Shown one piece after another: positions 1 to 9,279 of a stretch of 44,939 bases of DNA. This DNA is from Actinomycetota bacterium. GTDB taxonomy: Bacteria > Actinomycetota > Humimicrobiia > Humimicrobiales > Humimicrobiaceae. Location of the stretch: the NCBI GenBank assembly GCA_028695395.1, contig JAQVJB010000001.1:1-44939 (forward strand). The letters are read 5' to 3'. Positions within the stretch are counted from its first letter, which is position 1. Each line of letters starts with the position of its first letter. The notes beneath the pieces were generated by a model. That model saw only the letters and a list, made by a program, of their open reading frames with translations. It made no database searches and was not told the origin of the DNA. A program made the translations under genes and the position numbers.

Positions 1-9
1 TTCCATGGA

Positions 10-21
10 CTAATATATTAG
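10..21. repeat. Short perfect palindrome upstream of ior promoter
   Basis: CTAATATATTAG is its own reverse complement. It lies about 35 bases upstream of the -35 box of the ior promoter. It could be a regulator site, but AT-rich palindromes of this size also arise by chance, so this is only a description. Confidence 0.3.
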
Positions 22-55
22 CTTAAAAATACAATTAAATAAAGCTGGCTTTGCT

Positions 56-84
56 TTGACTTTTAAAAACAATATTGCTATATA
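56..84 (+). promoter_or_regulatory. Candidate sigma-70-type promoter for the ior operon
   Basis: TTGACT at 56-61 and TATATT at 79-84 are separated by exactly 17 bases, and each matches the consensus hexamer at five of six positions. Transcription would begin near 91. This rules out an iorA start at 75, inside the promoter, and leaves a leader of about 68 bases before the TTG start at 159. Confidence 0.6.
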
Positions 85-158
85 TTAATTTTATTATTTT
101 TTTAGAAGTTGTTGAAATCACTTATCTAAAATTGTGGTTTCAGCCAGAGGATTTTATA

Positions 159-2036
159 TTGAAAAAAGATGTTTCAGTACTTACGGGGAATGAAGCAATT
201 GCCTTGGGGGCTCTTGAAGCCGGAGTCGGTTTTGCAAGCGCTTATCCAGGGACACCTTCCACGGAAATACTGGAAAATATTGCAAAGACAGGGGGGATTT
301 ACTGCCAGTGGTCGGTGAATGAAAAAGTTGCTTTGGAAGTTGCTTCAGGCGCCAGTCTTGCCGGCAATAGAGCTCTTGCGGCAATGAAGCATGTAGGCCT
401 TAATGTTGCTTCAGATCCTTTCATGACCCTTGCATACACCGGTGTCAATGGCGGTCTTGTCATAGTATCAGCAGATGATCCAGGAATGCATAGTTCCCAG
501 AATGAGCAGGACAACAGATATTATGCAAAAATGGCAAAAGTCCCTCTTCTGGAACCATCAGATAGCCAGGAATGCAAAGATTTTCTTATTAAAGCATTTG
601 AAATCAGTGAAGAATTTGACTTGCCGGTCCTGCTTAGAACCACAACAAGGATATCCCACTCCGGCTCACTTGTAGAAAAAGGAAAAATCAGGAAACACAA
701 GCCGGATAAAAAATATATAAAGGATCCCATGAAATATGTTATGATTCCTGCATTTGCCAGAACCAGGCATAAGATTCTTCTTGAAAAATTTGAAAGCCTT
801 AAAGAATTTTCAGAAAAAACCAGCATTAATAAAATCATATATGCTGAAGATAAAAGATTTTCAAAGATAGGAATAATTACCAGCGGAGTAAGCTACCAAT
901 ATGCGGCGGAGGCTTTAAATAAGTATCCTGTGCTGAAATTAGGAATGACAAACCCTCTTCCTTTTAATATGATAAAAAATTTTGCATGCGATAAATCTTT
1001 GATAATAGTTATTGAGGAGCTGGAACCATTCATAGAAGAACAGATAAAAGCATCAGGTATTTCCTGCATTATTATTGGAAAGTCTTTTTTTCCTGAATAT
1101 GGAGAACTCAATGGTGAAATAGTCAAAACTTTAAATGACTTTATATCAAGCGAAAAAATATTAGAAAATCTTTCCGCCTATACGTCAGAAGATATTGAAA
1201 AGAAAATAAAAGGTTTTAAAGAAAAAAAATCTAATTTAAATAAAGATAAAGAAAAAAATGAAATAAAATATTTTATTAAAAACAAAATTCCGCCAAGGCC
1301 TCCGGTTCTTTGTGCGGGATGCATGCACAGACCGGTTTTTCATATTTTAAAAAAACTGAAGGTCACTGTTATGGGAGATATAGGTTGTTATACTCTTTCA
1401 GCTTTGCCTCCGATTAGCAGTCTTGATACCTGTCTTTGCATGGGAGCAGGAGTCGGTCAGGCACTGGGAGCTGAAAAAGCAGATAGTTATTATAAGAATA
1501 AAGTAGTATCAGTTATAGGGGATTCCACTTTTTTCCATTCAGGGATAACATCGCTTATTGACAATGTCTTTAACAAAGGGACAGGACTTGTAATAATACT
1601 GGACAACAGAGTTACTGCCATGACCGGCCATCAGGCAAACCCAGGGATAGGCAAGACGCTTATGGGTGATAAAACGCATATGATCCTTCCGGAAAAGATA
1701 GCAGAAGCAGTAGGGGTGAAAAATATAAGAATAGTTGATCCATATGACATAAGCCTGCTTGATAAAACAATAAAGGAGGAATTAAAAAGAGAGGAATTAT
1801 CTGTTATTGTATGCAGACAGGAATGTGCGCTCATAAATAAGAAAAAAAGACTTAAAAAATTTTATATTGATGATTCAGCTTGCAAGCAGTGCGGACTATG
1901 CATGAAACTAGGATGTCCGGCAATTGAATTTAAAAACGATAAATATTTTATCAACCAGGCAATATGTACTGGCTGTGATGTCTGTTCCCAGATTTGCCCC
2001 TGGGATTCTATTAAAATAAATAATGAGAATAACTGA
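159..2036 (+). CDS. iorA: Indolepyruvate:ferredoxin oxidoreductase, alpha subunit
   Basis: This is the large subunit of the cytoplasmic enzyme that oxidatively decarboxylates aryl-pyruvates (indolepyruvate, phenylpyruvate) to aryl-acetyl-CoA and reduces ferredoxin. The N-terminal pyrimidine-binding domain opens with LTGNEAIALGALEAG and AYPGTPSTE. The central TPP-binding part carries GDIGCYTLSALPP and GDSTFFHSGI. The C-terminus holds two [4Fe-4S] motifs, Cys575-Cys586 (CKQCGLCMKLGCP) and Cys603-Cys613 (CTGCDVCSQICP). I chose the TTG at 159 (625 aa) because AGAGG lies 8 bases upstream and the longer frame would start inside the promoter. The 625-residue length is usual for IorA. It overlaps iorB by 14 bases, so the two are probably translationally coupled. 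The iron-sulfur clusters imply an anaerobic or microaerobic cell. Confidence 0.95.
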   Translation: MKKDVSVLTGNEAIALGALEAGVGFASAYPGTPSTEILENIAKTGGIYCQWSVNEKVALEVASGASLAGNRALAAMKHVGLNVASDPFMTLAYTGVNGGLVIVSADDPGMHSSQNEQDNRYYAKMAKVPLLEPSDSQECKDFLIKAFEISEEFDLPVLLRTTTRISHSGSLVEKGKIRKHKPDKKYIKDPMKYVMIPAFARTRHKILLEKFESLKEFSEKTSINKIIYAEDKRFSKIGIITSGVSYQYAAEALNKYPVLKLGMTNPLPFNMIKNFACDKSLIIVIEELEPFIEEQIKASGISCIIIGKSFFPEYGELNGEIVKTLNDFISSEKILENLSAYTSEDIEKKIKGFKEKKSNLNKDKEKNEIKYFIKNKIPPRPPVLCAGCMHRPVFHILKKLKVTVMGDIGCYTLSALPPISSLDTCLCMGAGVGQALGAEKADSYYKNKVVSVIGDSTFFHSGITSLIDNVFNKGTGLVIILDNRVTAMTGHQANPGIGKTLMGDKTHMILPEKIAEAVGVKNIRIVDPYDISLLDKTIKEELKREELSVIVCRQECALINKKKRLKKFYIDDSACKQCGLCMKLGCPAIEFKNDKYFINQAICTGCDVCSQICPWDSIKINNENN

Positions 2037-2661
2037 AAATAAAATAAATAAATATAAAGATAAATACGAAGCTCTTTTAAAAAAAGAGGAGACGATATCT
2101 GTTTTATTTGCAGGTGTTGGAGGGCAGGGAATACTTATGGCTACCGCCATAATGGCAAAGGCCTGCCTGTTTGAAGGTTTTGATGTAAAGGTTTCCGAAA
2201 TACACGGAATGGCACAAAGGGGAGGAAGTGTCGTAGGAAGCATAAGATTCGGCAAGAAGGTTTTTTCTCCTACTGTAGATTCTGCAGACTTCGTTGTTTC
2301 GCTTGAGGAAGTCGAACCATTAAGGTATATCGATATTTTTAAGGAAGATAGCATATTAATCTATAATACTTACAGAATTTATCCCTCAAGTGTTTATGGT
2401 GACGGGTATTCATATCCGGAAAATGTCAGACAGCTGCTTTTAAAATTTTCGGAGAATGTTTTTCCTATTGATGCATATAAAGTTGCAAAACAACACGGAA
2501 AAAGCAAGGCAATGAATACAGCTTTGCTGGGTTTTTTCTCAAATTTTCTTCCGATATCTGCCGATAGCTGGGAAGAGGCTATAAAGGATATTGTCTCACC
2601 GGCAGTTCTTGAAATTAATTTAAATACTTTTAAAGCAGGCAAAAGTATTATCTATCAATAA
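2023..2661 (+). CDS. iorB: Indolepyruvate:ferredoxin oxidoreductase, beta subunit
   Basis: This is the small subunit of IOR, from the pyruvate:ferredoxin oxidoreductase gamma-domain family. The signature FAGVGGQGI lies at residues 29-37 and the HGMAQRGGSV motif at 61-70; both are typical of 2-oxoacid oxidoreductases that bind CoA through this domain. The first 24 residues, rich in Lys and Glu, extend beyond most IorB proteins, which begin close to the GVGGQG strand. No ATG, GTG or TTG with a good ribosome site offers a shorter start, so the ATG at 2023 is kept. It overlaps iorA by 14 bases and is followed 18 bases later by the ACT protein. Confidence 0.93.
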   Translation: MRITENKINKYKDKYEALLKKEETISVLFAGVGGQGILMATAIMAKACLFEGFDVKVSEIHGMAQRGGSVVGSIRFGKKVFSPTVDSADFVVSLEEVEPLRYIDIFKEDSILIYNTYRIYPSSVYGDGYSYPENVRQLLLKFSENVFPIDAYKVAKQHGKSKAMNTALLGFFSNFLPISADSWEEAIKDIVSPAVLEINLNTFKAGKSIIYQ

Positions 2662-2679
2662 TTTTTTAGGAGGTTTTAA

Positions 2680-3078
2680 ATGCCAATAAAACAATTAACT
2701 GTCTTTTTAGAGAACAAGCTTGGAAGACTGGCTGAGGTTACAAGGATTCTAAAAAGAGAAAATATTAATCTCCAGGGTTTTTCTACGACAGAGGCTAGAG
2801 ATTATGGTATTTTAAGGATAGTAGTATCTGATGTTGAAAAAGCAAGGGAGGCTTTAAAAAAAGCCGGTTTTACAACACATGTAGCTGATGCAATATGCAT
2901 AAGAGTAGAAGACCGTCCCGGCGAATTGCTGAATGTCCTTGATACTCTTTCGGATGCTAAAATAAACATAGACTATATTTATGTAATTGCAGGCACAAGA
3001 GTAATTCTTAGTGTCCCAGAGCTTGAAAGGGCTGAAAAGCTTCTGATTGAAAAGGGATTCTCTATTTGTGCGGATTAA
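2680..3078 (+). CDS. Double-ACT-domain amino-acid-binding protein
   Basis: This 132-residue protein consists of two tandem ACT domains, roughly residues 3-67 and 70-131, each beginning with a strand followed by a glycine turn (ENKLGRLAEV, EDRPGELLNV). ACT domains bind small ligands, usually amino acids, at dimer interfaces. No catalytic domain is attached. Stand-alone ACT proteins of this type often sit beside paaK and ior genes, and this one lies between iorB and paaK. A plausible role is sensing an aromatic amino acid, but that is inferred from the neighbours. The start has a strong ribosome site, AGGAGG, 5 to 6 bases upstream of the ATG. Confidence 0.85.
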   Translation: MPIKQLTVFLENKLGRLAEVTRILKRENINLQGFSTTEARDYGILRIVVSDVEKAREALKKAGFTTHVADAICIRVEDRPGELLNVLDTLSDAKINIDYIYVIAGTRVILSVPELERAEKLLIEKGFSICAD

Positions 3079-3147
3079 AACAATTTTAAAAAAAGCCTTA
3101 TATTTAAGAGGGAATAAACATTTAAATAAATTGGGTTAGGAATATAA

Positions 3148-4464
3148 ATGACATTAGGATTTTTAAATGAAAGTATTGAAACAGCAGATAAAAAAAGCAT
3201 TGAAAAAATGCAGACTGAAAGGCTGAAAAGTACTTTGATAAATGTCTATGAAAACGTATCATTTTATAAAAAAAGGTTGGATGACTGCGGCGTAGATCCA
3301 TATAATTTTAAAAATATTGACGAGCTTCAGAAAATACCTTTTACGACTAAGGAAGATTTGAGGCTGAATTATCCTTTTAATATGCTTGCACGTCCTTTTG
3401 GGGAAATTGTCAGGATACATTCATCTTCCGGGACTACAGGCAATCCTACGGTAGTGGCTTATACCGGAAGAGATATTGAAATTTGGGGTGAAGTAATAGC
3501 AAGACAGCTATTTTCCTTAAATTTGAGAAGAGGAGATATTTTTCAAAACAGTTATGGCTATGGTCTTTTTACCGGAGGTCTCGGCCTTCATTATGGAATC
3601 GAAAAACTTGGCGGTGTTGCCATACCTGTATCAGGCGGAAATACTGAAAGACAGATTAAAATAATGCAGGATTTCTTAACCGGAGTAATTTGCTGCACCC
3701 CTTCCTATGCATTGCATATTGCAGAAGTTGGAACAGAACTTGGAGTTGACTTTTCAAAGCTTGCCTTAAAAGCCGGTGTTTTAGGGGCGGAACCATGGAC
3801 AAACCAGATAAGAAGCGAAATAGAAAAAAGGCTTTCAATTAACGCATATGATATTTACGGACTTAGCGAAGTAATAGGCCCCGGAGTTTCCTGCGAGTGT
3901 TCTTTTAAAAAAGGGCTTCATGTTGCAGAAGATAATTTTATTGTTGAAACTATTGACCCTAAAACCGGAAAAAATGTGCCTGAAGCAAAAACAGGGGAGC
4001 TGGTTTTTACTACGATTACAAAGGAAGGGATGCCTGTAATAAGATACCGGACAAAGGATCTCTCAAATCTAATATATGAAAAATGTGAGTGCGGCAGGAC
4101 GCATGTAAGGATGAAAAAACCTATAGGAAGATCAGATGACATGCTTATAATAAGAGGCGTAAATGTATTCCCTTCTCAAATTGAAGAAGTCCTGATGAAT
4201 GTAAAAGAGATTGAGCCGCATTATCTTATTGTTGTTCAAAAAAAGAATTTTCTTGATTTTATAGAAGTATGGGTAGAAGTCCCTGAAAATATTTTTTCAG
4301 AAAAAATGAATACTCTTGAAATTTTCGAAGCATCCATTGAACATAAACTTTATTCAGCAATAGGGATAAGCATTGATGTAAAACTGAAAGAGCCCAAGAC
4401 TATAAAAAGAAGCGAAGGTAAAGCAAAAAGGGTTGTTGATATGAGAAGAGGGGAAAAACCTTAA
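3148..4464 (+). CDS. paaK: Phenylacetate-CoA ligase (aryl-acetate, AMP-forming)
   Basis: This is an adenylate-forming ligase joining aryl-acetates to CoA with ATP cleavage to AMP. The P-loop-like motif SSSGTTGNPT is at residues 92-101, YGLSE at 237-241, and RYRTKDL and the GRSDDM-to-RGVNVFPSQIEE hinge follow. The C-terminal domain ends with KRSEGKAKRV, which contains the catalytic lysine region. At 438 residues it has the normal length for PaaK. AGGA precedes the ATG. In the operon with iorAB it could process the aryl-acetyl-CoA product or recycle free aryl-acetates. Substrate choice (phenylacetate or indoleacetate) cannot be read from the sequence. Confidence 0.92.
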   Translation: MTLGFLNESIETADKKSIEKMQTERLKSTLINVYENVSFYKKRLDDCGVDPYNFKNIDELQKIPFTTKEDLRLNYPFNMLARPFGEIVRIHSSSGTTGNPTVVAYTGRDIEIWGEVIARQLFSLNLRRGDIFQNSYGYGLFTGGLGLHYGIEKLGGVAIPVSGGNTERQIKIMQDFLTGVICCTPSYALHIAEVGTELGVDFSKLALKAGVLGAEPWTNQIRSEIEKRLSINAYDIYGLSEVIGPGVSCECSFKKGLHVAEDNFIVETIDPKTGKNVPEAKTGELVFTTITKEGMPVIRYRTKDLSNLIYEKCECGRTHVRMKKPIGRSDDMLIIRGVNVFPSQIEEVLMNVKEIEPHYLIVVQKKNFLDFIEVWVEVPENIFSEKMNTLEIFEASIEHKLYSAIGISIDVKLKEPKTIKRSEGKAKRVVDMRRGEKP

Positions 4465-4536
4465 AAGCAGTAAAAGTCATAAGAAAATAGAAAGCTAAAT
4501 AAGTAATTTAAAATAAAAGGATATTAAGATAATAAT

Positions 4537-5430
4537 TTGAAGAATCAAAATCTAATAATTTCTGAAGTTAATAAAATAATTTCTAAAGAAATAAAATTTC
4601 TTAATAGCTATTATAATTACGATTTGAAAAGATTTTGCTGCCCTGATTTATTTTATAGCCCGGCTTTTCTTGCTTTTTTTAATATTGAAGAGATACAGGA
4701 TTTCAAGATAGGCGAAAGCCATAAAGTAAATAATCATATTCATGAAAAAGAAAATATAGTACTATTTGATACTTATAAAATAATTAATCTTGTTGCCGGC
4801 ATAGAACTTCTTGTGATTGGATTAAAGATACATGCATCACAGGAAAGTATATTCAGAAAGACTTTCAGCAAATCGGAAGAGCCGGAAAAAATAATTGATA
4901 AAAATTATACTATAGAGCTTCTTTTTGGTGACATTTTTTATTCAAGAGCTATCTCTTACCTGATTAACTTTGACGATTTTATAATTTTTGACAACATATT
5001 AAGATCGATATTGTCAACTCATCAATCAAGGATAATTATTCATCAGAGAATAAAAGATATGTTTAATGACAGTAAAAATATTAAATGGTTTTTCAATGAA
5101 GGCTTTTCTCAGGTAAAAATGTTAAATGCATTATTGAAAGAAATATTATTTACGGGGTTAGGCGTATCAAATTTCGATGTTTCAGGGGAAAAAACAAAAG
5201 ATTTTCTTCTTATTATTGATAAGATAATTTTATTAAAGACATATGATGACTTGATTGATTATATCGGGCATTCATTACCGGGAACCTATATAAAAGATAA
5301 CTATAGTCCTGTAAATTACTTTAAAAAAGAAGCAATAGTCACGAAGAAAGTTTTGGAATTAAAAATAAATAAATTAAAACCTGAATGGATTAAAAAAAAT
5401 TTTTTGAAATTATTTTTTAAGTTTGCTTAA
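4537..5430 (+). CDS. Degenerate polyprenyl-synthase-like protein (HepS-like partner candidate)
   Basis: This 297-residue protein has no clear catalytic motif. Two segments resemble the isoprenyl diphosphate synthase fold. VAGIELLVIGLKIHASQ (86-102) lines up with AAGIEILHTASLIHDDI of the synthase encoded at 7287. LLFGDIFYSRAISYL (128-142) lines up with that protein's YAGDYLFTYAFYLL. The first Asp-rich motif is replaced by HASQE and a second Asp-rich motif is not evident, so it cannot be a normal prenyl transferase. Such non-catalytic subunits exist in heterodimeric long-chain synthases (HepS in Bacillus), and this is my preferred reading. The TTG start at 4537 is uncertain; AAAAGG lies about 16 bases upstream. 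The alignment was made by eye. Confidence 0.6.
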   Translation: MKNQNLIISEVNKIISKEIKFLNSYYNYDLKRFCCPDLFYSPAFLAFFNIEEIQDFKIGESHKVNNHIHEKENIVLFDTYKIINLVAGIELLVIGLKIHASQESIFRKTFSKSEEPEKIIDKNYTIELLFGDIFYSRAISYLINFDDFIIFDNILRSILSTHQSRIIIHQRIKDMFNDSKNIKWFFNEGFSQVKMLNALLKEILFTGLGVSNFDVSGEKTKDFLLIIDKIILLKTYDDLIDYIGHSLPGTYIKDNYSPVNYFKKEAIVTKKVLELKINKLKPEWIKKNFLKLFFKFA

Positions 5431-5527
5431 AAATTTATTATTAATTTTTTTGATATAACCGTTGATTTTTTATGCGATATACTGGAAAAATGAAAAAATC
5501 AATTAGTGGATTTATTGGTGAATCATA

Positions 5528-7252
5528 GTGATAAAAGCAGATCTTACATTATTGCATGCTCCAAGCGTATATGACTTCAGGGAAAAAAGTATTTTCTATG
5601 GTCCGATGAGCGACCTTGTTCCTTCATCACCGATATTTGAAATGTATCCCATAGGATTTCTTACATTGTCAAATTATCTTGAAAAGAGGGGGATCAGGGT
5701 AAGAATAATAAATCTTGCTTATCTTATGATGGATGACAAAGATTTTGATGCAGAAAGATTAATAAGCAAGATAAAGACAAAAGCTTTCGGGATAGATTTA
5801 CACTGGCTTCCGCACTGCCAGGGTTCAAACGAAATAGCAAAGATAATAAAGAAATACCATCCGGATGTCCCGGTTATTTTTGGGGGTTTTTCGTCGTCAT
5901 ATTTTTATAAAGAACTTATTGGTTTTAAGCATGTTGATTTTGTAGTGCGGGGGGACTCAGCTGAAGAACCTTTATATAGGCTGATGAGTGCAATTAAGAA
6001 TAACGATGATTATCTCCCCTTTATAAGGAAGATACCTAATCTTGTCTGGAAAGAGAAAGACGAGATACATGAAAATCCGATAAGCTGCATATCAAAGGAT
6101 CTTGGTGAAATTGATTTTGATTACAGAGTAATGTTTAAACAGGTTTTAAGATATAAAAGCCTTAAATCTATCATCCCTTTCAGCGACTGGCTGAATTATC
6201 CGGTTACGACAATCCCTATTATCAGGGGCTGCAATAAGAATTGTTCAGGCTGCGGCGGTTCAAAAAATGCCTTTGAACTTTTTGGCAAAAGAATCAAGCC
6301 TGCATTCCGGGACCCTGCAAAGCTTGTAGATGAAATCCTGATAACCCAGAGATATATTGATGCGCCCGTATTCATACTTGGAGATATGACTCAGGGTGGG
6401 AGAAGCTATCTTGAAGAATTTTTTATAAATACAAAAAGATTAAATAAAGATATCCAGATATTTTTTGAATTTTTTGAGCCTCCGGATGAATGGTTTTATG
6501 ACAAAATCGCAGATAATTTTAATAATTTTTGTTTTGAGATATCTCCGGATTCACATGATGAAAATATCAGGAAAAAGATGGGTAAAAATTTCAGCAATAA
6601 CCAGCTGATATCAAGCATTAAATATGCTCTTGAAAAAGGCGCCGGCAGATACGATCTTTATTTTATGACAGGATTGCCGACCCAGACTAAGGAATCAATA
6701 ATGCAGACCGTTGATTTCTGTGAAGAACTTTACGAAACGCTAGGCTGGGATAAAAGGTTTATGCCATTTGTTTCACCCATGGCTCCGTTTATAGACCCTG
6801 GAAGCAGGGCATTTGAAAATCCTGATGAATTTGGCTATGTGATAACAAGAAAGACTCTGTCAGAGCATATAGAAGCGATTACAAGACCTTCCTGGAAATA
6901 TATTCTTAATTATGAGAGCAAATTTTTATCAAGAGATGATATGGTGGAAGCTACTTATGACTGCGCCATAGGATTGAATGCTCTCAAGGGCAGAGCAGGA
7001 AGCATAAGCAAAAAATCAATGAAGGAAAATGAAGAAAGGATTATGTCCGCCAAACGCATTATGTCTGAAATAGACAAAATTGTAGCAGGCGATAAGGACT
7101 GGATGCACAGCAAGGATTTTGAAAATCTGAAAGATAAAGCAATGAAGTACAGCCTTTCAACAGTGTGCGACAAAAAAGAATTGGAATTTCCCTTAACGAA
7201 AAAAAATTTCAAATGGTTTTCGATAATAAAGACTGTTCTTTTTAACAGGTAG
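5528..7252 (+). CDS. B12-binding-domain radical SAM protein
   Basis: The N-terminal 150 residues form a Rossmann-like cobalamin-binding-type domain (YPIGFLTLSNYLEKRG at 40-55, VPVIFGGFSS near 115). The canonical DxHxxG loop is replaced by DLHWLPHCQG. The radical SAM core starts with the CxxxCxxC cluster motif at Cys235, Cys239 and Cys242 (GCNKNCSGC). B12-type radical SAM enzymes include methyltransferases, ring-forming enzymes and thioether-forming enzymes; the substrate here is unknown. The opening HAPSVYDFREKSIFYGPMSD resembles the Ta0216-type family, from memory. Its place between two prenyl-synthase-like genes suggests a lipid or quinone substrate, which is inference. The GTG start is preceded by a weak GGTGA. 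Confidence 0.85.
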   Translation: MIKADLTLLHAPSVYDFREKSIFYGPMSDLVPSSPIFEMYPIGFLTLSNYLEKRGIRVRIINLAYLMMDDKDFDAERLISKIKTKAFGIDLHWLPHCQGSNEIAKIIKKYHPDVPVIFGGFSSSYFYKELIGFKHVDFVVRGDSAEEPLYRLMSAIKNNDDYLPFIRKIPNLVWKEKDEIHENPISCISKDLGEIDFDYRVMFKQVLRYKSLKSIIPFSDWLNYPVTTIPIIRGCNKNCSGCGGSKNAFELFGKRIKPAFRDPAKLVDEILITQRYIDAPVFILGDMTQGGRSYLEEFFINTKRLNKDIQIFFEFFEPPDEWFYDKIADNFNNFCFEISPDSHDENIRKKMGKNFSNNQLISSIKYALEKGAGRYDLYFMTGLPTQTKESIMQTVDFCEELYETLGWDKRFMPFVSPMAPFIDPGSRAFENPDEFGYVITRKTLSEHIEAITRPSWKYILNYESKFLSRDDMVEATYDCAIGLNALKGRAGSISKKSMKENEERIMSAKRIMSEIDKIVAGDKDWMHSKDFENLKDKAMKYSLSTVCDKKELEFPLTKKNFKWFSIIKTVLFNR

Positions 7253-7286
7253 CAGCAAAATAAATCAGACAAATTAATTATTTATT

Positions 7287-8270
7287 ATGTTTAAGAATTT
7301 TAAAAAAACTCAGTTCTTAAAAAAAGATTTGGTCATTCTTGACGAATATATCAAATCTATTGTCAAAGATATGAGTGATATGCTAAGCGAAGTACTCGCA
7401 AGCCCTCTTTTGACTGGGGGAAAAAGGATAAGGCCGGCATTATTTTTAATCTGCGCTAAAAATGATAAATATGATATTGGCTATCTTTTACCTGCGGCAG
7501 CAGGGATTGAAATACTTCATACAGCTTCACTCATTCATGACGATATAATCGATAATTCTTTTTTAAGAAGGGGGAATAAGACCATTCATAATATATATGA
7601 TAAGGATACTGCAAGATATGCCGGGGATTATCTTTTTACCTATGCTTTCTACCTGCTGAACAGCTATTCTAATCATTTAATACATAAAGAGATGTCCAAT
7701 ACTTCACAAAGTCTTGTAATGGGGGAGTTTGACCAATTAAAGACTAAAAGTTTCCTGGAGCAGTCCGAAAAAGTTTATCTTGAAAAAATCAATGAAAAGA
7801 CTTCTTCCTTATTCAAGCTGAGCTGTGTTCTTGGCGGTATTTTATCTGGCTCAGAAGAAAAAGACATTGAGAATATGAGGAAGTTCGGAGGTTTTCTCGG
7901 CATGGCTTTCCAGATAAATGATGACCTGATAGATATAAATATAAACAAACCGGCTGATAAAGTAGGCAAACCAATAGGAAACGATGTAAGACAGGGCAAC
8001 ATAACGCTGCCTATCATATATGCATTAAGGGATAACAAAATCAATTCCGAAATAAAAAAACTACTAAAAAAGAAAGATTTTTCTGAAAATGATGCGGACA
8101 GGATATTAAAATTAATCAACGAATCTGAAGTTATTGAAATAGTAAGAAAAAAAGTATTTTATTATTTAATAGAAGCAAAGAGGATTGCCTCTGAAATAAA
8201 GGGCAGCGTAAGGCGAAACGGCCTGGTCGAAGTATGTGACTATCTTACGGGAACAATAGAAAGAAACTGA
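7287..8270 (+). CDS. Polyprenyl diphosphate synthase (catalytic, HepT/IspB type)
   Basis: This soluble trans-prenyl transferase extends allylic diphosphates with isopentenyl diphosphate. It has all the landmarks: GGKRIRP at 44-50, the first Asp-rich motif DDIID at 85-89, RRGN nearby, and the second motif DDLID at 212-216 followed by VGKPIGNDVRQGNITLP. At 327 residues it has the usual length. The chain length of the product cannot be read reliably; small residues before DDIID (TASLIH) suit a long product. It probably supplies the tail of a quinone or the undecaprenyl-type carrier, possibly in complex with the protein at 4537. No convincing ribosome site precedes the ATG. Confidence 0.92.
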   Translation: MFKNFKKTQFLKKDLVILDEYIKSIVKDMSDMLSEVLASPLLTGGKRIRPALFLICAKNDKYDIGYLLPAAAGIEILHTASLIHDDIIDNSFLRRGNKTIHNIYDKDTARYAGDYLFTYAFYLLNSYSNHLIHKEMSNTSQSLVMGEFDQLKTKSFLEQSEKVYLEKINEKTSSLFKLSCVLGGILSGSEEKDIENMRKFGGFLGMAFQINDDLIDININKPADKVGKPIGNDVRQGNITLPIIYALRDNKINSEIKKLLKKKDFSENDADRILKLINESEVIEIVRKKVFYYLIEAKRIASEIKGSVRRNGLVEVCDYLTGTIERN

Positions 8271-8296
8271 AAAAACTTATTATCAAAAGAGATTAA

Positions 8297-9262
8297 ATGA
8301 ATTTTTATTTTAAAACTTTTATTGATGTACTGAGTGTTACCATACCTATTTTTGTTGTAGTGGCGATAGGATATATTTTCAGGAAAACAGGTATAATTTC
8401 TGAAAAGGCAGTACCTGGCTTAAATAAGATAGCGTACTATCTTGGCCTGACGACTCTTATCTTCACAAGCATAGTAAAATATGATTTGAAAGAGATTTTT
8501 AATATCGGCATGGTTAAAACTCTTTATACTACTTTTGCAATTTTTATTGTCATTGTTTTTATCTCAGTTTATTTTCTTAAGGTTAAACGGAAGACAAAGG
8601 GAGCAATAGCTATATCCAGCTTCAGATGCAATATGGCATTCGTCGGGATACCGATTATCATATCTGCGTTCGGAGATATAGCCGGGGCAAAAAGCAGTAT
8701 AATCATCGGATTTATGACTCCTGTGAATATTATATTTTCAATAATATTTTTAAGGATTCTTGGAGGACAGGATAATGAAAGGAAAAAATACGGGAAACTT
8801 TTTCTAAGCTTTTTGAAAGATCCTTTAGTTATTGCAGCAGTTGCGGGTATGCTTATTTCTTATTTCAGCATTCCTCTGCCTAAGGCATTTCTTGATATTT
8901 TAAATATTCTTGCAGGACTTGCGATTCCTCTTGCTCTTATAACAATAGGCGCCTCCTTTAAGATTTCCCATATAAAACTTAATTTTAAATTTTTGATATT
9001 AGTTTCTTTACTTAAACTGATAATAGAACCCTTTATCGCATTTTTAGTAGGCAGATACATATATGCAATAAATTCTATAGACATAATCATAACTGTAATC
9101 TTATTTGGAATGCCTCTTGCTGTTGCGGCATATATTATGGGCAGAGAATATGATTCCGATTCTGATTTTATTTCATCGGCATTGATTTTTTCGACAATAA
9201 CTTCAGCACTGACAATAACTTTATGGCTTTTCTTTTTAAAGATATTTTTCAGAGTTGCTTAG
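8297..9262 (+). CDS. AEC-family (auxin efflux carrier type) permease
   Basis: This is a hydrophobic 321-residue membrane protein with about ten transmembrane segments in two groups of five. Features of the AEC family include the opening VTIPIFVVVAIGYIFRKTG, the middle FRCNMAFVGIPI and the closing GMPLAVAAYIMGREY. Members export or exchange organic acids such as malate or malonate, or auxin in plants. The substrate here is unknown. It follows the polyprenyl synthase by 26 bases on the same strand and converges on the Slt-like gene, with 17 bases between the two stops. Confidence 0.88.
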   Translation: MNFYFKTFIDVLSVTIPIFVVVAIGYIFRKTGIISEKAVPGLNKIAYYLGLTTLIFTSIVKYDLKEIFNIGMVKTLYTTFAIFIVIVFISVYFLKVKRKTKGAIAISSFRCNMAFVGIPIIISAFGDIAGAKSSIIIGFMTPVNIIFSIIFLRILGGQDNERKKYGKLFLSFLKDPLVIAAVAGMLISYFSIPLPKAFLDILNILAGLAIPLALITIGASFKISHIKLNFKFLILVSLLKLIIEPFIAFLVGRYIYAINSIDIIITVILFGMPLAVAAYIMGREYDSDSDFISSALIFSTITSALTITLWLFFLKIFFRVA

Positions 9263-9279
9263 AGGAACATGCATTAATA

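Noticed and set aside
75..158. N-terminal extension of iorA from an upstream start at 75
   Set aside because: The start lies inside the -10 box region of the likely promoter, has no ribosome site, and the extra residues (hydrophobic, Ile/Phe/Leu-rich) are not part of IorA. TTG 159 has AGAGG at good spacing.
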